DNA of 64,000 bases from Phaseolus vulgaris. Taxonomy: Eukaryota > Streptophyta > Magnoliopsida > Fabales > Fabaceae. A program made the translations under genes and the position numbers. Below the pieces are notes generated by a model. That model saw only the letters and a list, made by a program, of their open reading frames with translations. It was not told the DNA's origin and did not search any database. This document shows, piece after piece, positions 12,725 to 23,897 of this stretch; position 1 is the stretch's first letter, and the number at the start of each line of letters is the position of its first letter. The DNA lies in NCBI RefSeq assembly GCF_000499845.2, contig NC_023759.2:42239172-42303171 (forward strand), given 5' to 3'.

Positions 12725-15370
12725 ATGGGATGCCTTTATTTCAGAGCCTCCGTCTTTGTTTCATTTCGAAGACAGACCTAGCCCGACCACACCACGCTAA
12801 AAGGAATTCCCATCTTTTGGGCCTTCCCCTGCAATTTCCAACACTTTCGGGGAGGAAACTCTCATTAAGGGAAATGCGTGGGTTTTCTTTTTTCTCCCCT
12901 CTCATGCCTTCAGATCTCTCCACCTACACCGTTGGATCCCACAGCCCTAAGGATTTGTGAAACCAACCTAGGTTTAGGACCAAAATGGACTCTCTCAAAC
13001 CAAGGAAAACGATACCAAGTCAAATTTATGAAACATGGATAATAATATTAATTAACTCATTACGATTTTATTATGTCATATTTTTACATTTTTTATTATG
13101 TCTAAAACTATGTTCTTTTAATTTATTAATTGTTAAAAAATATGGAAATGGTTAAAAATTAAGAATATTATAGATATTAATTAATGTGGATAGAAAATGT
13201 AAAACATAAGTCAATTTTAATTTTTAAAGTCGTTGAAAATATCTATTACATCTTGGCGTAAGTTTCATACATAGATGTTACTAAACACGCAAGAAAAAAC
13301 ATTGCTTTTTATTTTAATTAGTAACGTGTTAAATACCCTAAATGGAATGACTATTGACTTCGTTTAAAAAAATGCTAAAAAAATGCTTTAGTATTTTTTT
13401 TAACTTGCAAAACTTATTTTTTTATATTTTTTAAATTAAACGAATGAAGTAAAATATGTTTGTCCTAAAATTTTATTCATAAAACTAATACTTTAACCCT
13501 CACAAAAACACTCGTGGATTCATATTTATTTGTGAGCTTGAAGTGCACAATTAGATCATGAACAACATATGGACCTCCAAAGCCAATCATAATAAATTCA
13601 TTTTCTATTTTCTTGTTGATAATGATTTATTTCTATTTTCTACAAATTCGACTTATAATCTCCATAATTTTAAGAATGAGAAAAGTTATAACCTTATATT
13701 TTTAGTTATGAATTTCATCTTCATGTCTATTCAAATAAGATTTGGTTTGAATGTGTGGAGATTATTTTTCCTCAGTTATATTTGCATATCCTCATTTATA
13801 AACTTTAATATTATATATTTTGTTCTGTCATATGATATTCTTGGAGTATATTGACATATTCAAATAACATGTTAGAATCTATAGAAAAAAAAATCACTTT
13901 TTTTTCTAAAATATTTTAAAAAAACATGTTTTAAACACAAGATTAAAAGTCATCACAGAAATATATTGCTACAAAGTCACATTATTACAATACTACCAGT
14001 GCAAAATATTACAAGAAATAAAACAAACTAGAATACTGTTATTGAAAAATATTGTAAGCAAAGGTTGAATGTAGTTTTAATACTTTTTTCACAAATATCA
14101 AACTGAGTTGGCATATTTTGTCACATAATTAAGAAACTTCATTACTTTGTGTGATACATTATCTTTAATGTGTGGTATCTTTTTTTATTACATGATTCAA
14201 ATTGTAAGAATTATCCTTTTTTAACAAATTTTTTTCTTATTTCTTTCCACAATTAACCAAATTTTCATGAAATAAGATCTTGGCAATTGAATCTTTATCA
14301 TTGTGATCTTTATTATTAATTGTCATGTCTCATTCATAATATTATTATTTTATTAACCCTAAAATATTTAGTCCCTTTTACTTAATGTTGTATCATCCTT
14401 CCTTAAAATAAATTATCAACCATCAAAATATCAAGTGAATCTTGACCCAAACTTTAAGAAATCTTTCTCTCACCATGGATTTTCATATCAATTTTTAGGT
14501 AGTTTACTAATAGTAATAACCACTCAAATAATACACTTTTTTTTTTGTAGTAAAACATGCTCGAATTCAAAACTAAAGTAAGAATATAAGAGTAAACATA
14601 AAATTTCAAGTGGTTATCCTTTCATATCATCTCACAAATGAGGGTGACAATGCCCCTCAAATTCATTGTTGCAAATTAGTGCATTTGAATGGAAACAAAT
14701 AAATGAGATTCATGTCTTTCATTCTTTTTTCTCAACACTCACACAAAATCAAACAGACCCTTAGAGAGCAACAAGAAATTATTGAATTGCTTTTTATTTA
14801 TACGTTGCTCATGACTTGATATTTGATATTTCAATGTATATTGAATAGACTTAAACTATAGATACAAAAATTATGATCCTTTTCGTACAATCAAGATAAA
14901 TAACTCTATAAATATGATATTTTATTTTTTTTCAGTGAAATGTGTTTAGTGTTATTCTTCGCAAACCAAAATTACACTTTATAATATTAGTTATCGCAAT
15001 TAACTAAAAAGGAAATTTGATAAACTAAAATGTCATTGATTTCAAATTAATAAAGCAGTTCAACTTTTGATTAGTTGTGATAAATAAGCGTTTAATAACA
15101 CATAAATGGGAGCTTTGAGAAAGACATCATGAAATATATGTATAGGAGTTTTTTTTTCTCTATATGTAGGTGAGAAATTCAACTTTGAGCATACATGGTA
15201 GTTGCTTCGAGATGAAAGGACATTATAATTACATTCTCAATCCATCTATTTGTAATAATCACAACTCTTCAAAAGGAAATAAAATTTGTTAAAATGAATG
15301 TGTAGATTCTAGGGTTTTCATAGTTACTATAGTTACTATAGAGATATTAAGATATTTTTATCTTAATAAT
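12725..15370. other. Promoter region, then AT-rich intergenic DNA
   Basis: The first 250 bp are of higher GC and are probably promoter or leader of the AMBRA1-like gene on the minus strand. From about 13000 the sequence becomes AT-rich with no coding signal. An ORF at 13558-13854 is rich in Phe, Ile and Asn, as expected of random AT-rich DNA. The last part, about 15300-15370, may be the LTR of the neighbouring Copia remnant, because it follows its purine tract. Confidence 0.5.
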
Positions 15371-15379
15371 CCCTTATTT

Positions 15380-15730
15380 ACAATGTTTTCCCTCAAGTTG
15401 GTAAGTGAATATTGATCTTTCTCAATTTGCCTACAATAACGTGGAATATGCCCTAATGAAGTCCCTTAATGAAGATGTCTACTAATTGAAGTCCTATAAG
15501 GACATGGGACCATAACTTTGTTAAGACTATCTTTGATGAAATGTTTGCCAATTTTAATATGTTTGTCCTACCATGTTGCATTGCATTATGAGTAAAAACG
15601 TTTGCACTTGATCGAGATACTATATCTTGTGTTTTGCTTCTAGATGACCAAACTTTCTCTTAAGAATATACAATACCTAGAGGTAGATCTTCTATCAGTA
15701 AAAAAACCTGCATAGCTAGCAAAAATATAT
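15380..15730 (-). pseudogene. Copia RNase H and pol 3' end remnant (older element)
   Basis: Read on the minus strand, this decayed stretch gives the end of a Ty1/Copia polyprotein. It shows a DADYAG-like start of the RNase H end (SYAGFFTDRRSTSRYCIF), an HGRTNILKLANISSKI segment matching the family HxRTKHIxxxxHFIxxK, and a QLVDIFIKGL segment matching QLADIFTKxL. Stops and small frame breaks interrupt it. A purine tract GAGGGAAAACA follows, then a candidate LTR start TGTAAATAAGGG at about 15380. Its integrase counterpart lies at 18167-18620, separated by a second element. Confidence 0.6.
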
Positions 15731-15758
15731 ATCTTCACCGTTAAAATGTATTTTTTTT

Positions 15759-17034
15759 CTACATAGTAGCCCCATTTTTAATCTTAAAATCAAGTACTAA
15801 AGCTTTGACTCTGTTTTTCAACCACTTATTCATGTCTTTCAAGCAGTTGTTCAAAAGGATCAGCCTATTAACTTCTTCATGAGTTTCTTTAAAAGTATCA
15901 AGAAGTTGACTGTAATTTTCAAAATTAATTGAGGTGCTAGAACTTACACTGCTTGCATCTAATTCTCCCTTTGCCATCAAACACATATTTTCCTTTTCAT
16001 CTCCATTTGATGTTGAGCTAGAGGAAGAAACATCATTGTCTTGTCAAGCAATGTAGGCTCTTTTAGTTTTTCCCTTCTTCTCAAATTTCTTGTTTGGTCC
16101 TCTCTCATTGCTTTCAATGTTGGGGAAATCAACTTTGATATGGCCATGTTTACCACATCCAAAACAGGTATAATTGTTAGCATTAAAATCATTGAGTTTC
16201 TTGTTGTTATACCTATTTGAGGATTGGTTGTTTTTTTTTTTTCTTCAAGAACTTGCTGAATTTCCTGGTTAGCAAGTTAAGGGTTTTCTCATCACTGTCC
16301 TCACTTGATTCTTGTCCATCTTTCTGACCAACAACTTTCAAAGCAATGCTTCTCACATGCTTCTCTTCATGTTCTTAATCATTCAGCCTATCCATCTCCA
16401 ACTCTTGTTCCCTAAGCTTTCCAAACAAGGAGGTTGTTGTCAAGGTAGTCAAATCCTTGGATTCAGAGATGGTTGTGACTTCAGGCTACCAAGATCTATC
16501 CAAGCACTTGAGGATCTTGATGTTGAGTTCCTCCCTTTCAAAGATTTTTCCAAGGCTGATGAGATGGTTAACAATGTGAGTGAATCTCTTTTGTACATCA
16601 TCAATGGTCTCCCCTTTTGCATTCTGAACATCTCACACTTCTGAATCAGGGCATGCTTTCTTGCTCTTTTTACATCATTGGTTCCTTCCTGAGTAACTTC
16701 AAGAATATCCCACATTTCTTTTGCTGAAGTACGTTGTGAGACCCTGAAAAACTCATTAGAATTTAGAGCAAATGTAATGATGTTTTTAGCAATACAATCA
16801 AACTAAGCTTTTTTGTTTTTAGACTCTGTCCATTGGGACCAAGGTTTTTCTATAGAAACATCATCTTTTTCAGCTTTAAGAATAAAAGGGCCATTTAGAT
16901 GGCATCCTAGATTCCTCTATGAATTGATTCCACAAAGATCTTCATTCTTACATTCCATAACTGATAATTCAAACCACAAAACATAGGTGGTCTGTTAATT
17001 GAAGCACCCTCCTCAAAGGGTAGTTTTTCAGCCA
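15759..17034 (-). pseudogene. Copia gag remnant (younger element)
   Basis: The minus strand reads from MAEKLPFEEGASINRPP through a UBN2-like gag: LNYQLWNVRMKIFVE, then WDILEVTQEGTNDVKRARK, a degenerate zinc knuckle region, and FKETHEEVNRLILLN near the end. Several stops and frameshifts show it is dead. The order and wording match legume Copia gag proteins. It ends abruptly near 15759, before any protease, integrase or reverse transcriptase. It lies directly downstream of the LTR at 17098-18166, with a degenerate primer-binding site TGACATCAGAAGC between them. Confidence 0.75.
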
Positions 17035-17097
17035 TGAAAAATATTTTAAGGATCGAAAACTTGAATGACTTTCAAGAACTTAGCTTCTGATGTCAAT

Positions 17098-18166
17098 TGT
17101 TAGAAATGTAGGCCATAAACAAGATGAGGGTGAATTTTTTATGAAAGATTTTTGCAAGTATTGAAGGTATAGTGAAAGACAATGAATGAGAAATCAATCA
17201 ATTAGAAATCTAATCAGCCAAGTTCAAAACTATTTTTAATGTGCTTGCAGAAAATCAACTGGTTGTTTTTTTCGAAATAATCGGTTGTTTATATCAGCAG
17301 TGTTAAAAACAAAGCAAAAACAGTTTTAAAATAGAGAAATGATTGAGAGATTAACACATAGAATTTACACTAGTTCACTTTTTACCAAGAGCTACATCCA
17401 GTCCTCAACAATCATTGAGATTTCACTAAGTAATCAAAAACCTTGATTACACACAACACATCAAAGTGGTGATCTTGAACCCTTCAAGAACACACACCAC
17501 CTTTGACAAATACACCACAGATTTCAGAACAACCTCTGAATCTGCACAACAACAATTCTTACATAAATACAGTAATCAAGAGAGTACACCTGGGTACAAT
17601 CACATATTAAAGCAAAATGAATACAACACAATCATATTCCTCTCTTAGAAAAGATCCAAAGCTTTTAACAATCTTGGAAAATTGATTTGAATGATTTCTC
17701 TTGAATTAATTCAGACTAGGAGCATAAAACAACTTATTTAAACTTCAATCAGTTGGTCAAAGCATTTAATGTAAGAGCCAAAACAGTTTTAAATAAGTTA
17801 AAATAGATTAAAGCCACTTAACAAAATTTGGTTAAGATTTTCAGTAAAACAATCGATTGAATTGGTTTGACAATAAAGTCAACCAAAGTCAAGTTTTTCA
17901 AATCCTTTTCAAAATACAAGTGTAAAATAACTGGTTAAATCGAAATTTCAACAGGTTGATTTTTAACTTTCCTTTGAAAACACATATTTTTCAAAAGGAT
18001 CAAACAACCTTGAATCATCAATTATAGTGGATTAGCAAATTCAATTACTCTAAACACACACACAACCAACAACAAGGATCTTCATTCATTCCACTTGGAT
18101 TTGGAGACATAAAAGCACCTTGTTCAACACTAACTACTTATATCATCTTGTTGTAGAGTGTTAACA
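17098..18166 (-). mobile_element. 5' LTR of the younger Copia element
   Basis: On the minus strand the LTR opens TGTTAACACTCTAC at 18166 and closes CATTTCTAACA at 17098, giving TG...CA ends and a length of about 1.07 kb. A degenerate initiator-Met-tRNA primer site follows immediately, then gag. The body has repeated AATCGGTTG / CAATCGATTG-like motifs. No 3' LTR copy was found, so the element is truncated. Its outer edge interrupts the integrase of another Copia exactly after the codons for GIIHELTCV. Confidence 0.65.
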
Positions 18167-18620
18167 CATGTTAGTTCATGGATAATACCATTAAAGGATA
18201 AAAATTTGCAAAACTCATAATTCATATATTCGATATATTTTGATTCTTTTTCAAATTGATTTTTGACAACACAAAAATTTGAAATACGTTAGACTTACTT
18301 TTCACAACACATGTTCACGTGACACGAGTACAATCATTAATAAAAATAAGAAACCATTTTTCCCCAAAGATAGAATCTAAAACATGACCACAAACATCAA
18401 AGTAAATTAAATCAAAAGTGAAATTAGTCTTTTTATTCATATTGGGGAGGCATGTCGGTGCTTTAACACTTACAAAAAATCATAATTGAAAAACTCAATA
18501 AACTCTTTGATAAATAGACTAAGAAACAAAAGTTGGATAAGACTAAGTAAGGAATGTCTAAGCCTTTTATGATAAAGCCATATTTGAAATTTTACCTATG
18601 TTTATGTTGTTACTCTTTCA
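18167..18620 (-). pseudogene. Copia integrase remnant (older element, interrupted)
   Basis: Minus-strand reading gives a pre-integrase motif (WLYHKRLRHS, compare WHxRLGHxS), then FTFDLIYFDVCGHV (compare FxLIHSDVWGP), GEKWFLIFINDCTRVT, and after a few breaks NGIIHELTCV. This is the integrase core of a Ty1/Copia polyprotein. Frame breaks and stops make it non-functional. It stops at 18167, exactly where the LTR of the younger Copia begins, and its downstream partner (RNase H end) appears at 15380-15730 on the same strand. Confidence 0.65.
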
Positions 18621-19240
18621 CTTATGACTTTCTCTTTTTTTTTGGTCATTGAAACTTAACACATACAACTCACTTTATTCCTTAATTAAAATCGTCTTTC
18701 TTATGGTAAGGTCCTAAAGGATACAATATAAAGAGAAAAAACGTTATTAAATAATTTAAGTTTTTGCAAGTTTCCATATAGAAATAGGATTATTATCAAT
18801 AGCACATATCAAACATCATTTAATTCAATAAATGATTCTAACATTATATTCTCACAACCACAAGTATATCATCATTTATCATTTGCAACTGTAATGACTT
18901 GTTCTTTATTCATTTAAACATATGAATAGAAAAATACATAAGAAGCAAATTCATGTCATCTATTACTCTAGAATAAAAAATCCAAACATCCTAGAAGCAA
19001 AATACCGCGTACTAAACACATCTTGAAGGCAAATTTCAACTAACTTAGTGCAAATCCATGAAAGAGAACAAGGCAAAACCAATTAAGGCCTGCAAGTACC
19101 CATCATATTAGAACTGAACAGAAACTATCACCAAACATGCACTAAATTGCCTAAAAACTGAAAACGTATTTATTTGCAATTATTCAGAAAAAGACTTATT
19201 ATTTTTATCTTCTTAAAAAAACTTTAAAAAAAATAATCAC
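18621..19240. other. AT-rich intergenic DNA
   Basis: No gene or clear repeat recognised. It may include further decayed sequence from the older Copia element upstream of its integrase, but I could not align it. Confidence 0.45.
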
Positions 19241-19328
19241 TTGATAAAATATAAGTATTGTCGTGCATGCACCCGGTTTAGGGGCGGCAAAGTGGTGAGT
19301 GCAGATATGATGATTATTATGAGCGAAT

Positions 19329-20300
19329 GTGCCAACAGGGACCTACAGCACATGTTGCCCATTCTCCAACTCATATTAGTAAACATATTCTTCGGGAAGA
19401 AAAGGAATATGCTGCTACCTTTTCAAATCACAGTACTCTTAAGAGACTAAGAGTGTGGAGTTTATTTATCTGTAGTACACATAGGATCTTCAATACACTT
19501 TCTCATACACCAAGATATAAAGCAACAAATAGTAAAATATGACAAATTGTGGGTTTAATAATTCTTATATCTCATATGGAAACCAAATAAGATTAATAGT
19601 ACAAGCAGATTATACCTCTAAACTAGCAAATAGAGCAAAAATCAATTATAAGTATACAAGGGCCATCTTAATCCAGGTTCATATACCTAAAAAAAGTTCA
19701 TCAAGACTCTATAAACAGATTCATATTTTACAGGTATAAGATTTTGTACTCACAAATATTTTTTGTGATGTATTGAGTGTGGGATTTTTTTTTTTTGCAA
19801 ACACACCACCCAGTCCTCAGTTTTTTTTTTCATCAGCAACCCAGTCCTCAGTGATACAATAAGAAAACTTTGAGGAAGTAAAGCCACCAGGTTCCTTCTT
19901 CCTTCATTTAAATGAAGGTTGCAAATGTTTTTCCTCGGTGTAGAAATAACAGGCTTCTTTTTCTAATAGAGTTAAAGCTAGACAAATGATGCAGAAATAA
20001 ATATAGAATTTTGGACTAAGACACCATCCAAGGCAGAGATAGAACAAAAAGGCACATCTGCACAATAAATCCCTCAAATCCCCATGTGTTTTTTTTATTT
20101 ATCTTATGAATAACATATCTGAAGATGCAACATTCTCAGGGATTGATCATTTTGCAGTCTGCATGATTCTAGGCTTCTGGCAACAGCATATTAAACTTAC
20201 ACAGAAGATGTTACAGAAAATATACAATATCTTATTCGCCAAATGTTGGTCAGAAGAACAGTGTCTTATTGTACCAGACCTTGATATATAAAAAATATAC
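19329..20300. repeat. Partial collinear duplicate of WDR26-like locus segments
   Basis: Three blocks here match three blocks of the WDR26-like locus in the same order and orientation: 19329-19363 with 28963-28996; about 19905-20250 with about 31803-32150, the longest and roughly 85 percent alike by eye; and about 20260-20298 with about 33716-33750. The partners lie downstream of the gene, in intron 2 and in intron 1. No WD40 coding sequence was seen here, so the exons appear to have been lost. Alternatively the blocks are copies of a dispersed repeat. Confidence 0.5.
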
Positions 20301-20340
20301 AATACGCACAAAGAAAAAGATGCACCAGCTCGGCTCAAGG

Positions 20341-21085
20341 ATAGTCACTGTTATATGGATTTTCAAGTAGGTTGATGACGTCAGCCGAAATAGCATACAT
20401 AATTTATTTGATTATGTGACTGAACCCATAATAGATCCGGTTTCCAATTTAACCGGTTGGACATACATATCCCATCCCAATTTAATACCATTCTTTCCAT
20501 GTATCTCATGGAAAGAAGAAATAACCTATCAAATTTTTAAAAATTAGTATAATCAAAATTAAAATTCTTAAAAGTGTTATTTCTTCTTATATCTATTGCT
20601 TACAGTGATGGTTCTTCTCGCATCATGGAAGTTTAGTTTCAAACTCCTAAATATCGAAAATATAAAAATGTATTTATTTTATTGTAATAAAAAAAATGTA
20701 TATGTCGTGTTTATATGTGTCTACGTATGAGTAATATTCCAGAGTCTTATTTCAGGCAAACAACTTATGATGATGACATCCCTAAGCATTTGCAGGGGAA
20801 TTCAGAATAAGCAAAAAAAACTATAAAATTCAGTTCCTCACTAGTGAATAAGCATAAACTGATCCAACATTGATCTACCTTCCCCGAGTTAAATTATGAT
20901 GACATCAAATGAAAAGACCAGATAGTCAAAGAACCAATTTAACAGCAATTACTGTCAACTATCAGGGAATACTGTTAGGTCTTCACAAGCAATCTATAGA
21001 ACCTAAGAATTAACCAGATTGATGTAAATATAGCAGAAAATAAAATATTCAAGAAATTATTTTGGTCCAAAAGTTAAGAAAAAAA
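20341..21085. other. Intergenic DNA
   Basis: No gene seen. The last few hundred bases are probably the 3' UTR and terminator region of the minus-strand RPS19 gene. A small inverted repeat, CTTTCCATG...CATGGAAAG, lies near 20500. Confidence 0.5.
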
Positions 21086-21463
21086 TCACTTCTTTTTCTT
21101 AAGTTGTTTAACTTTGGCATTGGCTTGTTCTTTGGTCTTGCGTTTCCTGGTGAGAGCAAACTCTCCGAACTTATGACCTACTTTTCCCTCAGTGATCTTA
21201 CAGCGGATAGTGGTTTTCCCATTGTAAATCTTGACAGTAGTATCAACAAATTCTGGCAAGATAGTGGATCTTCGTGACCAAATGGTCTTGTTGGACAAAA
21301 GACTTGGGTTCTTCTTCATCTTGTACAAGAATGCATCAATGAAAGCAGGTTTGCGTGATACTATAGTAGGTGGGGGAGGCTTCTTGGCGACAGCAGTAGC
21401 TGCATCACCAACAATTCCAAGAAACTGCTTGTTCAGAACCTTGAGCATCATTGTTGGCCTCAT
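21086..21463 (-). CDS. RPS19: Mitochondrial small ribosomal subunit protein uS19m (nuclear gene)
   Basis: One uninterrupted coding exon of 125 residues. Residues 37-105 are an S19 domain: [49 protein letters not shown] and [11 protein letters not shown], all family hallmarks. The first 35 residues ([16 protein letters not shown]...) are basic, lack acids apart from one Asp, and look like a mitochondrial targeting sequence. The last 20 residues are a Lys-rich tail. The protein should act in the head of the mitochondrial small subunit, near S13. In many plants rps19 is still in the mitochondrial genome; here it has moved to the nucleus. The start at 21463 is the first ATG after a splice acceptor (GATCAG at 21469-21474). 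The transcript very likely has a leader exon near 22428-22560. Confidence 0.9.
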   Translation of the reverse strand: MRPTMMLKVLNKQFLGIVGDAATAVAKKPPPPTIVSRKPAFIDAFLYKMKKNPSLLSNKTIWSRRSTILPEFVDTTVKIYNGKTTIRCKITEGKVGHKFGEFALTRKRKTKEQANAKVKQLKKKK

Positions 21464-21468
21464 TCTTC

Positions 21469-22427
21469 CTGATCAGACACAAACGCAAATCATAACATTA
21501 AAATTCGGAAAATCAAACCAATTTGAGGTCACTTACAGATATACTAAAGGAAATGGAGTGCAGTGTTTGCTTCAATTTGGTTTTATCCATAAAAAATAAT
21601 GGTCAATAGGAGAGGCCTGGGGTAGTTTGTTTAGGGTAAAAGATAAGTTGTTACATAGGGATTCTACAAATTTAATCATCAAAATATAACTTCATGGCGG
21701 GAAAACATGGCACTAGCATCCCAATCTTCACTGCTTGAAAGATTTACACTTAATTTAACAGATAGAATTTGAAAGAGAAAGCTGAAGTGGTACTCATATC
21801 CATGGCAACCTTGATTCCTAAAACTGACCTGGATCAACCCATGGAAAGCCCCTAGAACATACTCATGGACTACAATCCCTCGGCAATACATGCCAAAATT
21901 CATATATTGGTACACCAAAATTTATATCACACCATAATGACAGGGGACCGGAGTAAGTATCCAATCTTGGTTAAAAAAATTGACATGGAATTAGCTTCAA
22001 GCACAGCCCTGCAGCAACTTACCCATAACAATTCCCCCATCCATACATAACCAAAATTTACAGCAATAAACAAACCACGAAAACAGACCATCCAAGATGG
22101 AAGCAATAAACAAATAAACAAAGAAGCCTAGACTGAAAAACAAACCCACCACAAGGACAAACAAATCGGGCTAACAAAGCTCCAAATCTCTGTCTGACCT
22201 TCCAACTCAGTAACAGTAAAGGCCACAACAACACAATGAGATCCCAAATTAGGTCACTAAAGCACATATTTATCAAAATGGGGTCACAACACAACGAAAG
22301 TCGCGTCACCAATTTGTACGAATTGACTTCAGAATTCAAAAACTAAGTCATTAGAAATTGTTTTGAAAACTACTTTAACTCGTTAGTCCTAAGAACACGA
22401 AGTATAAGAAATGAAAAGAATCAGGAC
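21469..22427 (-). other. Leader intron of the RPS19 gene
   Basis: A GT-AG intron of about 959 bp is inferred in the 5' UTR. The donor is TAATCAG|GTCCTGA at 22428/22427 and the acceptor CTGATCAG at 21469. The upstream exon (22428 to about 22560) is GC-rich compared with its surroundings, has CGGCGG-like repeats, and carries a 9-codon upstream ORF from 22551 to 22522. No other gene was seen within the intron. Confidence 0.6.
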
Positions 22428-22521
22428 CTGATTAGAAATGGAGCAGCGCTAAACAGCGGCGACAGCGGGAGAAGCCGCCGTAAGGGTTGCCGGCGGGAAG
22501 AATCACAACCACGGGGGCAGT

Positions 22522-22551
22522 TTAGGGTTTGGGATGAAGCAGTGTTTTCAT
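22522..22551 (-). promoter_or_regulatory. Short upstream ORF in the RPS19 leader
   Basis: An ATG at 22551 followed by nine codons and TAA (MKTLLHPKP) lies in the presumed leader exon. It would be translated only if transcription starts upstream of it, which the sequence does not settle. Confidence 0.35.
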
Positions 22552-22599
22552 TCAATTGTACACAACAAGGACATTGTAGAGTGAAGTGACGAATCCAAA

Positions 22600-23526
22600 T
22601 GCACGTTTAGTTTTGCTTCGGCATTAAATTAAAAGACAAATTATATATAACACGAAAACACTGCAATTGAAAATTATAAAAATAAAATTTTAAAATATAG
22701 TTTAATTTATCTTTTATGTTTATTGGATATGTTAAGATTTTTTTAAAAATATAATAACTTTCAGAAAAAAAAAAATCTCTAAATAAATCCAGTGAAATAT
22801 TATTTCCTCAAATGAACCTGTTTATTGTAGAGATTGAGAATTCAGACAAAACTGAATTTCTCAACTGATTTTTTTTTTTATTTCCGATGTTGAAAATCTC
22901 TTCCGAATTTCACTCTACATAAAACGAATTCAGGGAGTTTTTAGTTCTTTTGTTTCTTTTTTCATAAAAAAATTAAAATTAAACAAAAATAATTAACTAA
23001 AAATGTTGAGACTAAATTTTAATTGCTTTGAAATAATGAACAAAATAAAAAATAATTTAAGGGTAAATACAGTGGTTTAAATAAAATAAATATCATTTTG
23101 GCTGATATAAAAAATTTAAATGAATGTTAATTAATTTAAAAAAAATTATTGATGTGCGTATGATATGATAATAAATTTTTTTAATATTCAAACAAATTTA
23201 AAGGAGTTTTTAAACATGTTAAACAATACCTTGAAAAGGTAAGATTATTTGAAATGATGATTAAAAATATACTTTATGATAGGGTAAACTAAAATAGCTA
23301 CTGTAACTAACAAGTTCTCAAGAATTAACAATTAGGGTAAAGGTTATTCTCTCCTTTATTTCCAAAATACATCACTTGTATAAGTGATCTTTTAGGTTAA
23401 TAAAACTTGAGCTTAGTGGAGCCCATTTACTTTTACTAATTGCACTACCCTTATTTCATTATGTCGTCATCCATCCATATAGGTTGTTTTTGTTGTCTAT
23501 TGGGTCTTCCTATGACATTGGGTCTT
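22600..23526. other. AT-rich intergenic DNA; possible 3' edge of the Gypsy element
   Basis: No gene seen. From about 23290 to 23526 the minus strand continues the non-coding end of the Gypsy element across the MITE insertion. A TGTTAGTTACAG stretch near 23310 could be an LTR start, but I found no matching 5' LTR. Confidence 0.4.
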
Positions 23527-23535
23527 CTCTAACAA

Positions 23536-23888
23536 GACTGTTTCTTCCTGCACCTCCATATCTTATTCTTCCACCTCCATACACAATATGAAAATACATT
23601 TTTATCCTTTTTTGTCACCCCCATAAACTAGATTCCAGATTATGTAATCCGGAACACATTTGAAAAAAGACTTCCGGATTACATAATCCAGAAGCTAAAT
23701 AAGACTTCCGGATTATGTAATCCGGAAAGTAATAATGCATATGAAAAAAGGCTTTCGGATTACATAACCCATAAGCTAATTATAAATTTAAAAAATGACT
23801 TCCGAATTACGTAATCCAGAATATTATAGAGGGGCAAAAATATATGGAGGTGAGAGAAGAAGGTATGGAGGTGCAGGAATAAGCAGTC
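23536..23888. mobile_element. Mutator-type MITE with internal palindrome array
   Basis: The ends are inverted repeats: the left end reads GACTGTTTCTTCCTGCACCT and continues CCATATCTT, while the right end on the other strand reads GACTGCTTATTCCTGCACCT and continues CCATACCTT. Identical 9-bp direct repeats CTCTAACAA flank it at 23527-23535 and 23889-23897, the target duplication size of Mutator-like elements. The 353-bp element has no coding capacity. Its middle holds five 22-bp palindromes at 23633, 23672, 23706, 23753 and 23800. It inserted into the 3' end of the Gypsy element, so it is younger. Confidence 0.85.
23633..23821. repeat. Five-unit palindrome array inside the MITE
   Basis: Units at 23633-23654, 23672-23693, 23706-23727, 23753-23774 and 23800-23821 have arms TTCCGGATTA and TAATCCGGAA around a 2-bp centre. 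The centre is TG, CA, TG, CA and CG in turn, so the first four units alternate in orientation. Unit 3 has perfect arms; the rest have one to a few mismatches. Spacing from start to start is 39, 34, 47 and 47 bp. Each unit can form a hairpin in either strand. Confidence 0.85.
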
Positions 23889-23897
23889 CTCTAACAA

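Noticed and set aside
12393..12960. Two open frames on the plus strand over the AMBRA1-like exon 1
   Set aside because: They translate to low-complexity Arg/Glu and Ser/Phe strings from the GA/CT tract, antisense to exon 1, with no family resemblance.
13558..13854. 98-codon frame rich in Phe, Ile and Asn
   Set aside because: The composition is that of random AT-rich DNA; no splice context or family match.
23536..23888. CRISPR-like reading of the regularly spaced palindromes
   Set aside because: This is plant DNA, the units alternate in orientation, and inverted ends with a 9-bp target duplication identify a Mutator MITE.
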